Source: Proteobacteria bacterium UBA964
GTDB taxonomy: Bacteria > Pseudomonadota > Gammaproteobacteria > Steroidobacterales > Steroidobacteraceae
Reading direction: 5' to 3'
Assembly (NCBI GenBank): GCA_002292945.1
Contig: DBCG01000063.1
Coordinates: 21,587 to 36,430, forward strand
DNA length: 14,844 bases
In this document: positions 7,210-13,439 of the stretch, piece after piece
How the letters are laid out: each line of letters starts with the position of its first letter
Numbering within the stretch: position 1 is the stretch's first letter
Position numbers and translations under genes: made by a program
The notes under the pieces: generated by a model
Seen by the model: the letters and a program-made list of their open reading frames with translations, nothing else
Databases searched by the model: none
Told to the model about the DNA's origin: nothing

Positions 7210-8343
7210 ATGAACATGCCTGTCCGTCCGGCACTGACTGTCCTCGCTTCGGCGATGCTGCTCGCCGCCTGCTCGAAGCCTGCGGAGGCCCCCAAGGCCA
7301 GCGCAGCGGCCGCCGAGGAGGAGAAAGTCCTCAACGTCTACAACTGGTCCGACTACATCGAGGCCAGCGTCATCGAGGGCTTCACCAAAGAGACCGGCAT
7401 CAAGGTCCAGTACGACGTCTTCGACTCCAACGAGATGCTCGAGACCAAGCTGCTCGCGGGCAACACCGGTTACGACATCGTCGTGCCGTCGGCATCGTTC
7501 CTCAACCGTCAGCTGCAGGCGGGCGTCCATCAGAAGCTCGACAAGTCCTTGCTGCCGAACCTCAAGAACATCGACCCCTCGATCGCCCAGCGCATCGAAG
7601 CCTTCGACAAGGGCAACGAGCATTCGGTCAACTACATGTGGGGCACCTCGGGCGTCGGCTACAACGTCAAGAAGATCGCTGAGCGCATGAAAGACGCGCC
7701 GGTCGACAGCTTCGCGATGTTCTACGACCCGAAGGTCATCTCGAAGTTCGCCGATTGCGGCGTGACCATCCTCGATGCGCCGAGCGAGGTCATCGGCACG
7801 GTCCTCATCTATCTCGGCAAGGACGCCAACAGCGAGAAGCCCGAGGATCTCGCCGCTGCAGAGGCCGTGTTGAAGGCGGTGCGGCCGTACATCAAGAACT
7901 TCCACTCCTCCAACTACATCGAGCAGCTGGCCAACGGCGAGATCTGCCTCGCGCTCGGCTGGTCGGGCGATGTGCTGCAGGCCTCGACCCGTGCCGAGGA
8001 GGCCAAGAACGGCGTCGAGCTTAGCTACCGCATCCCCAAGGAGGGCGCGGTGATGTTCTTCGATCAGCTCGCCATCCCCAAGGATGCCAAGCATCCGAAG
8101 AACGCCCATCTCTTCATCGACTACCTGCTGCGCCCGGAAGTGGCCGCCAAGAACAGCTCTTACATCAGCTACGCGAACGCCAATGCGGCCTCGACGGCGC
8201 TCATCGACAAATCCGTGACGGACAACCCGAACGTGTACCCGCCCGCGGACCTGATGACGAAGCTGGTGCCGGACATGCCGGAGTCGGCGGAGTTCTCGCG
8301 ATCGCTCAACCGGGCGTGGACGAGCATCAAGACCGGAAAATGA
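7210..8343 (+). CDS. potF: Polyamine ABC transporter substrate-binding lipoprotein (PotF/SpuD/SpuE-like)
   Basis: This 377-residue extracytoplasmic binding protein captures putrescine or spermidine for the downstream ATPase and permeases. The mature domain begins with VLNVYNWSDYIE (40-51) and continues with YDVFDSNEMLETKLLAG, VVPSASFL and WGTSGVGYNVKK, all typical of PotF. Residues matching the known PotF polyamine site appear conserved: W46, S47, Y49, S94, E193, W251, D254, F283, D285 and Y321 (aligned by eye). The N-terminus is a lipoprotein signal with lipobox LAAC and cysteine C21. A low-complexity linker (about 22-38, rich in Ala, Pro and Glu) follows, whereas E. coli PotF is a soluble periplasmic protein. 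The P. aeruginosa cluster has two such genes, spuD and spuE; only one is here, so specificity is uncertain. Confidence 0.93.
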   Translation: MNMPVRPALTVLASAMLLAACSKPAEAPKASAAAAEEEKVLNVYNWSDYIEASVIEGFTKETGIKVQYDVFDSNEMLETKLLAGNTGYDIVVPSASFLNRQLQAGVHQKLDKSLLPNLKNIDPSIAQRIEAFDKGNEHSVNYMWGTSGVGYNVKKIAERMKDAPVDSFAMFYDPKVISKFADCGVTILDAPSEVIGTVLIYLGKDANSEKPEDLAAAEAVLKAVRPYIKNFHSSNYIEQLANGEICLALGWSGDVLQASTRAEEAKNGVELSYRIPKEGAVMFFDQLAIPKDAKHPKNAHLFIDYLLRPEVAAKNSSYISYANANAASTALIDKSVTDNPNVYPPADLMTKLVPDMPESAEFSRSLNRAWTSIKTGK

Positions 8344-8359
8344 TCCTCTCCTGAGGCAG

Positions 8360-8383
8360 AGCGGCCACCTTCGGGTGGCCGCT
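8360..8383 (+). terminator. UUCG-capped hairpin between potF and potG (partial terminator or mRNA stabiliser)
   Basis: The 10-bp stem AGCGGCCACC (8360-8369) / GGTGGCCGCT (8374-8383) is perfect and closes on the very stable tetraloop TTCG. It starts 16 nt after the potF stop. The tail TCGCTTCGG is not a proper U-run, so full termination is unlikely. Partial termination or protection of the potF mRNA 3' end is more plausible, giving more binding protein than membrane components. Confidence 0.6.
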
Positions 8384-8417
8384 TCGCTTCGGGGTCCTGC
8401 AGCGATCGGGGTCCACG

Positions 8418-9527
8418 ATGGCCGAGAAGCTCATAGACCGCTCCAACGAGTACATCCGCATCGAGGGCGTGACCAAGCGCTTCGGCGACTTCGTCGCGGT
8501 CGACAACGTCTCGCTCAATGTCTACAAAGGCGAGATCTTCTGCCTGCTCGGCGGTTCCGGTTGCGGTAAGACCACGCTATTGCGCATGTTGGCGGGGTTC
8601 GAGGCGCCGACCTCCGGTCGCATCCTCATCGACGGTCAGGACATGGCCGACATCCCGCCTTACGAGCGGCCCGTCAACATGATGTTCCAGTCCTATGCGC
8701 TGTTCCCGCACATGACCGTCGCGGCGAACGTCGCTTTCGGTCTCGAACAGGAAGGCCTCGCGCGGTCCGAGATCGACCGTCGCGTGGGCGAGATGCTCGA
8801 CATCGTCAAGCTCGGCGACTTCGGCCGGCGCAAGCCTCACCAGCTCTCGGGTGGGCAGCGTCAGCGGGTCGCGCTCGCTCGGGCGCTCGTGAAGCGTCCG
8901 AAGCTGCTGCTGCTCGATGAGCCGCTCGGTGCCTTGGACCGGAAGCTGCGGGAGCACACGCAGTTCGAGTTGATCAACCTGCAGGAGCAGCTCGGCGTCA
9001 CCTTCGTCGTCGTGACCCACGACCAGGAAGAGGCGATGACGCTCGCATCCCGCATCGGCGTCATGAACAAGGGACAGATCGTCCAGGTCGGGACACCCAC
9101 CGAGATCTACGAGTTCCCAAGTTCCCGCTTCGTCGCCGACTTCATCGGCTCGGTCAACATGTTCGATGGCCAACTGGTCGAGGACGAGCCGGGTCATGTG
9201 CGCATCCGCTGTCCGGAGCTCGAATCGATGGTGTACGTGAGCCACGGCATCAGCGCTGCGCCGGATGCCAAGGTGTCGGTCGCCATCAGGCCCGAGAAGA
9301 TCGAGATGACCCGGACGGCACCCGAGAGCAGCGAGAACCGCGCGCGCGGCGTGGTCAAGGAGATCGCCTACATGGGTGATATGTCGGTCTACCTCGTCCG
9401 ACTCGAGTCGGGGCGCATGGTGCGCGTCACCATCCCGAACATCGAGCGCCACGACGAGCGGATCGTCTGGGAGGAGACCGTGCACCTCAACTGGCACCCG
9501 TCGAGTCCTGTGGTGCTCTCGCAGTAG
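8418..9527 (+). CDS. potG: Polyamine ABC transporter ATP-binding protein (PotG/SpuF-like)
   Basis: This 369-residue cytoplasmic ATPase powers polyamine import by the PotFGHI-type complex. The nucleotide-binding domain shows Walker A GGSGCGKT (45-52), Q-loop Q91 in MMFQSYALFPHMTV, the signature LSGGQRQR (143-150), Walker B LLLLDEP (163-169) with catalytic E168, and the switch histidine H201 in VVTHDQEEAM. The C-terminal third (about 240-369) is a TOBE-type regulatory domain, with the family motif SVAIRPEKIEM. The start has only a weak G-rich site (GGGG near 8410). It begins 74 bp after potF, behind the hairpin, and the first permease begins 2 nt after its stop, so ATPase and permeases are probably translated together. 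E. coli PotG (377 residues) is the closest model; PotA-like naming is also possible. Confidence 0.95.
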   Translation: MAEKLIDRSNEYIRIEGVTKRFGDFVAVDNVSLNVYKGEIFCLLGGSGCGKTTLLRMLAGFEAPTSGRILIDGQDMADIPPYERPVNMMFQSYALFPHMTVAANVAFGLEQEGLARSEIDRRVGEMLDIVKLGDFGRRKPHQLSGGQRQRVALARALVKRPKLLLLDEPLGALDRKLREHTQFELINLQEQLGVTFVVVTHDQEEAMTLASRIGVMNKGQIVQVGTPTEIYEFPSSRFVADFIGSVNMFDGQLVEDEPGHVRIRCPELESMVYVSHGISAAPDAKVSVAIRPEKIEMTRTAPESSENRARGVVKEIAYMGDMSVYLVRLESGRMVRVTIPNIERHDERIVWEETVHLNWHPSSPVVLSQ

Positions 9528-9529
9528 CC

Positions 9530-10537
9530 ATGGCACCGACGCCCGGCAACCGCGTGCCTCAGGGGCTGGCCAACGACCGTTTGGGCCTGCTGTACGCGTT
9601 GTTGCAGCAGTTCGGGCTGCAGCGTTGGTCGCAGTACGTGCGTCAGCACTGGTCCGGCCAGCGCCTCGTCATCGCCATCCCCTGGGTCTGGCTGTTCCTG
9701 TTCTTCGTCGTCCCCTTCCTCATCGTCTTCAAGATCTCGTTCTCGGAGATCCGGCTTGCGATGCCGCCCTATGCGCCGCTCTTCGAGTGGCTGGAGGAGG
9801 GGAAGCGGCTGGTCACGACGCTCAACCTCGGCAACTACGCGTTCATCCTGAGCGACAACCTCTACATCAGCACCTTCGCGTATTCGTTGAAGGTGGCAGC
9901 GGTGTCGACGCTGCTGTGCCTCTTGATCGGCTATCCGATGGCGTACGCGATCGCACGCTCGACGCCGACTGCGCGCAGCCTGTTCCTGATGCTGATCATC
10001 CTGCCGTTCTGGACCTCTTTCCTGCTGCGTGTGTACGCTTGGGTCGGGCTCCTGAAGACCGACGGTGTGATCAACAACACCCTGCTCGCGGTCGGGCTCA
10101 TCGATGCGCCGCTGACCCTTCTCTATACGGATCTCGCCGTCTACATCGGCATCGTCTACTCCTACCTGCCCTTCATGATCCTGCCGCTCTACGCGAACCT
10201 CGAGAAGCACGACCTGACGCTGCTCGAGGCCGCAGCCGATCTCGGCGCGCGGCCCTTCAAGGCGTTCCTGCGCATCACGCTGCCGCTCTCGGTGCCCGGC
10301 ATCGTCGCCGGCTGCCTGCTGGTGTTCATCCCTGCGGTGGGGGAGTTCGTCATCCCGTCGCTGCTCGGGCGGGCCGATCAGCTGATGATCGGGCGCATCC
10401 TCTCCGATGAGTTCTTCGCCAACCGGGATTGGCCGGTCGCGAGCGCGGTGGCCATCGTCATGCTGCTCGCGTTGTTGCTGCCCATCATGCTGTTCCAGCG
10501 ATACCAGCGCCTCGAGCTCGAGGCCGCCAAGCGATGA
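9530..10537 (+). CDS. potH: Polyamine ABC transporter permease 1 (PotH/SpuG-like)
   Basis: This 335-residue inner-membrane permease is the first of two forming the transport channel. A hydrophilic N-terminal stretch of ~44 residues precedes six predicted membrane segments at about 46-69, 113-142, 149-175, 200-222, 254-279 and 302-322. The cytoplasmic EAA loop, which docks on the ATPase, is EAAADLGARPFKAFLRITLP (233-252). IPWVWLFLFFVVPFLIVFKI (50-69) is very close in character to the first segment of PotH. The ATG follows the potG stop by 2 nt with no strong ribosome-binding site, suggesting translational coupling. PotH and PotB families are related; the neighbouring binding protein supports PotH. 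Confidence 0.94.
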   Translation: MAPTPGNRVPQGLANDRLGLLYALLQQFGLQRWSQYVRQHWSGQRLVIAIPWVWLFLFFVVPFLIVFKISFSEIRLAMPPYAPLFEWLEEGKRLVTTLNLGNYAFILSDNLYISTFAYSLKVAAVSTLLCLLIGYPMAYAIARSTPTARSLFLMLIILPFWTSFLLRVYAWVGLLKTDGVINNTLLAVGLIDAPLTLLYTDLAVYIGIVYSYLPFMILPLYANLEKHDLTLLEAAADLGARPFKAFLRITLPLSVPGIVAGCLLVFIPAVGEFVIPSLLGRADQLMIGRILSDEFFANRDWPVASAVAIVMLLALLLPIMLFQRYQRLELEAAKR

Positions 10538-10547
10538 GGAAGCAGCC

Positions 10548-11396
10548 ATGAAGACGCGCGGCTGGTTCCGCAACGGCGCGTTGGCGTTCGGTCTCGCGTT
10601 CCTCTACATCCCCATCCTCTCGATGGTGTTCTTCTCGTTCAACAACTCCAGGTTGGTCACGGTCTGGGACGCGGCCAACTCTCCGACGCTCCTCTGGTAC
10701 CGCAAGCTGTTCGCGAATGGTCAGATCCTCGACGCCGCGCTGCTGTCGCTGCAGATCGCCGCCATGACCGCGACCGGCGCCGTCATCCTCGGCACGCTCG
10801 CCGGGCTAGCGCTGGTGCGCTTCGGGCCGTTCCGCGGGCGCGCCATGCTCTCCACCATGACCACCGCGCCGCTCGTGATGCCCGAGGTGATCACCGGTCT
10901 GTCGTTGCTGCTGCTGTTCGTCGCGCTCGAACAGCTGACCGGCTGGCCGGCGGGGCGTGGTGTCGCCACCATCACCATCGCGCACATCACTTTCGCCATG
11001 GCATACGTCACCGTGGTCGTCCAGTCGCGGCTCGCCGGATTCGATGATTCCCTCGAGGAAGCCGCGCTCGATCTCGGCGCCAAGCCCGCGAAGGTGTTCT
11101 TCCGGATCACGCTGCCGCTGATCACGCCCGCGCTGGTGTCCGGGTGGCTGTTGGCGTTCACGCTCTCTTGGGACGACGTCGTGATCTCGCAGTTCGTGTC
11201 GGGACCGAACTCCACCACGCTGCCCATGGTGATCTTCTCCAAGGCCCGTCTGGGCGTAAGCCCCGACATCAACGCGCTCGCCACCATCCTGGTGCTGATC
11301 GTCGCGACCGGCGTCGTGCTCTCCACGATCTGGATGAAGCGGCAAGAGCGCCGTCGCCTGCTCGAAGAGCAGATGGCCCGCAGTGACGGGGGCTGA
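10548..11396 (+). CDS. potI: Polyamine ABC transporter permease 2 (PotI/SpuH-like)
   Basis: This 282-residue inner-membrane permease partners PotH. The start at 10548 is preferred to a longer in-frame ORF from 10407. GAGGA at 10536-10540 lies 7 nt before it, partly over the potH stop, and the protein then begins with the typical MKTRGWFRNGALAFGLAFLY. Membrane segments are predicted near 10-30, 63-90, 104-128, 138-160, 188-208 and 242-262. The EAA loop is EAALDLGAKPAKVFFRITLP (171-190), and SWDDVVISQF (207-216) is typical of the PotI/PotC family. It completes the transporter. The kinase-like gene starts 7 nt after its stop, or overlaps it if an alternative GTG at 11383 is used. Confidence 0.94.
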   Translation: MKTRGWFRNGALAFGLAFLYIPILSMVFFSFNNSRLVTVWDAANSPTLLWYRKLFANGQILDAALLSLQIAAMTATGAVILGTLAGLALVRFGPFRGRAMLSTMTTAPLVMPEVITGLSLLLLFVALEQLTGWPAGRGVATITIAHITFAMAYVTVVVQSRLAGFDDSLEEAALDLGAKPAKVFFRITLPLITPALVSGWLLAFTLSWDDVVISQFVSGPNSTTLPMVIFSKARLGVSPDINALATILVLIVATGVVLSTIWMKRQERRRLLEEQMARSDGG

Positions 11397-11403
11397 CAAG
11401 GGT

Positions 11404-12213
11404 ATGCACAGAATTGGCATCGATGTCGGCGGTTCCACGCTGCGCGTGGGCGAGGTGGATGTCGTAAACGGTCGGGTCGCCGGTGCCGTCGATACGCTGC
11501 CCATGCCTGCCGGCGCTCGTCCCGACGATGTCCTAGCCGCATTGGCGGCGAGTCCCGTGCTGCGCGGCGGCACGGGCTCGATCGGCCTCGGCATCCCCTC
11601 GGTCGTCGAGCACGGCGTGGCACGGACCGCGGCCCACCTCGACGAGGCTTGGATCGGGCTCGATGTGGCGGCAGCGTTCACCCGTCTCACCTCGCGACCG
11701 ACCGTCGTCATCAACGATGCGGACGCGGCCGGGCTCGCCGAGATGCGTTTCGGCGTCGGCCGCGGACTTCGGATGCACGCCGGCACTGCCGATGGCGCGA
11801 CTTCCCGCCGCATCATCGTGTTGACCCTCGGCACCGGCATCGGCTCGGCGTTGTTCCTCGATGAGCGGCTCTGGCCCAACACCGAGTTCGGTCATCTCCG
11901 GCTGCCGGGCGTCGACGATGTCGATGGCGAGGGCTGGGCGGCGGCGAGCGTTCGCACCCGGCTCGACCTCGATTGGTCGACATGGGCTGCGCGGGTCGAT
12001 GCCTACCTGCAGGAGTTGCAGCGTCTGCTGTGGCCGGATGTCTTCATCGTCGGCGGAGCGGTCAGCGAACACGCCGCGGAGTGGGTGCCCTTGCTGAAGT
12101 GTGCCGTGCCAGTGCTGCCTGCGGTGCTGCGCGGGCAGGCAGGGGTGGTGGGTGCGGCCCTGGCGGCCGCGGGCGGCGCTGAGGCGGATGACATCGAAAC
12201 GTGGACTTCATGA
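11404..12213 (+). CDS. ROK-family kinase, polyphosphate-glucokinase-like (PpgK)
   Basis: This protein has 269 residues from ATG 11404; GTG at 11383 (inside potI) would add seven. It has the ROK/hexokinase fold: phosphate-1 loop RIGIDVGGSTLR (3-14), VINDADAAGLAEMRFG (102-117) with candidate catalytic base D105, LTLGTGIGSALF (140-151), and NTEFGHLRL (159-167), matching the glucose-binding ExGH of ROK sugar kinases. The C-terminal WSTWAARVDAYL, PDVFIVGGAVSE and LRGQAGVVGAALAA are characteristic of actinobacterial-type polyphosphate glucokinases. The cysteine-rich zinc motif of many ROK members is absent, as in PpgK. Known PpgK enzymes phosphorylate glucose with polyphosphate or ATP. Whether that holds here is untested, and no sugar gene is nearby. 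It is the first unexpected gene after the polyamine transporter and overlaps the next gene by ATGA. Confidence 0.82.
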   Translation: MHRIGIDVGGSTLRVGEVDVVNGRVAGAVDTLPMPAGARPDDVLAALAASPVLRGGTGSIGLGIPSVVEHGVARTAAHLDEAWIGLDVAAAFTRLTSRPTVVINDADAAGLAEMRFGVGRGLRMHAGTADGATSRRIIVLTLGTGIGSALFLDERLWPNTEFGHLRLPGVDDVDGEGWAAASVRTRLDLDWSTWAARVDAYLQELQRLLWPDVFIVGGAVSEHAAEWVPLLKCAVPVLPAVLRGQAGVVGAALAAAGGAEADDIETWTS

Positions 12214-13439
12214 CCGACACGACCGACCCAGGCCGGACAGATCTGGACCCGCCGCGATCGCCTGCGACGCGCGTGCAGCACCCACCGCTCGTGGTCGTCC
12301 CTGCCGACAATCGCCCGCTCAACGCGCCCATCCAGCAGAACGTCAAGTGGGACACGCCCTCGGTCGCCGAGGCCCAGCGCATCGCACGCGGCGAACGAGC
12401 GGGGTTCTACTACAGCCGGATGGCCAATCCAGGCACGCGGCAACTCGAGCTGTTGCTCGCCGAACTGCAAGGCCGGGAGGACTGCCTCACCTGCGCCTCG
12501 GGGGTCAACGCCGTCGCACAGGTGTTGCTCGCGTTGACCGGTCAGGGCGATCACGTCGTCTCTTTCGTGGAAGGCTATGGGCCGACCCGTCAGATGTTGA
12601 GAGGTCTGCTGACGCGGTTCGGAGTCGCGCATACGCTGCTGCCGTTGGCGGACCACGCTGGCCTCGCCGCCGTGCTCGCGTCCCGACCGACCCGGCTCGT
12701 GTTCTTCGAATCGCCGACCACGCCCGCCGGGAAGATCGCCGATGTGGGGGCGATCACCGCGCTCGCCCACCAGTACGGCGCGCTCGCGGTGCTGGACAAC
12801 ACCCAAGCGGGGTTCCATCAGCACAGCCAGTATCCCGTGGATGTCTTCGTACACAGCCTGACCAAGTTCGCGACCGGTGTGGGCGATGTCATGGGTGGCG
12901 CCGTCATCGCCGATCGTGCCGTGATGGACAGGATCCGTCCGGACATGCTCCTCTTCGGCGCGCCGCTCGACCCGCTCGCCGCGTCGCTGATGGTGCGGGG
13001 CCTGAAGACCTATTTTCTGCGCTATCGAGAGCAGTCCGCGGCAGCGACCGAGATCGCCCGATTCCTCGAGTCCCATCCCGCCTGCAGCCGGGTGATGCAT
13101 CCCGGGCTCGGATCGCATCCGCAGGCCGCACTCGCCCGTGCACAGATGCGCGAACCGGGCTGCGTGATCACCTTCAGCGTGCAAGGCGGCGTCGAAGCCG
13201 GTCGCCGCTTCGCGGATGCGCTGCGTCTGTTCGCCCGCACGCCGAGCTACGGGTCGACCGAGTCGCTGGTGATGGCGCCGCAGATGATGCAGCCACGCGA
13301 TCTCACGCCCGAGGAGCGCGCCGTCTGCGGCATCGACGAGGGCACGGTGCGCCTCTCGATCGGGCTGGAGGGCCTCGATGAGCTGCGCGCAGACCTCGCG
13401 CAGGCGCTCGCTCAGGCCGCGGTCACTTCTCGCCCTTGA
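12210..13439 (+). CDS. Divergent Cys/Met-metabolism PLP-dependent enzyme (trans-sulfuration family)
   Basis: This 409-residue enzyme is related to cystathionine gamma-synthase, cystathionine gamma-lyase and methionine gamma-lyase. The ATG at 12210 overlaps the kinase stop as ATGA; a GTG at 12201 is the alternative. Family sites seen are YYSRMANPGT (67-76, phosphate-binding Tyr/Arg), CASGVNAV (95-102), GYGPTRQML with stacking Y123, VLDNTQ with D196, and HSLTKF with PLP lysine K219. The core APLDPLAASLMVRGLKTYFL (251-270) and the carboxylate-binding R381 in TVRLSIGLE follow. Several sites depart from the usual forms as I know them: YGPT for YGGT, SGV for SGM, TKF for TKY, and YGSTES then APQMMQ where family members have LGGVES then HPASMTH. 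Substrate and reaction (elimination or replacement) therefore cannot be assigned. Confidence 0.85.
   Translation: MTDTTDPGRTDLDPPRSPATRVQHPPLVVVPADNRPLNAPIQQNVKWDTPSVAEAQRIARGERAGFYYSRMANPGTRQLELLLAELQGREDCLTCASGVNAVAQVLLALTGQGDHVVSFVEGYGPTRQMLRGLLTRFGVAHTLLPLADHAGLAAVLASRPTRLVFFESPTTPAGKIADVGAITALAHQYGALAVLDNTQAGFHQHSQYPVDVFVHSLTKFATGVGDVMGGAVIADRAVMDRIRPDMLLFGAPLDPLAASLMVRGLKTYFLRYREQSAAATEIARFLESHPACSRVMHPGLGSHPQAALARAQMREPGCVITFSVQGGVEAGRRFADALRLFARTPSYGSTESLVMAPQMMQPRDLTPEERAVCGIDEGTVRLSIGLEGLDELRADLAQALAQAAVTSRP

Noticed and set aside
9389..10573. 394-codon minus-strand frame opposite potH
   Set aside because: The translation is a repetitive Gln/Glu/Arg/His-rich sequence with no fold signature, and it lies opposite a clear membrane permease gene.
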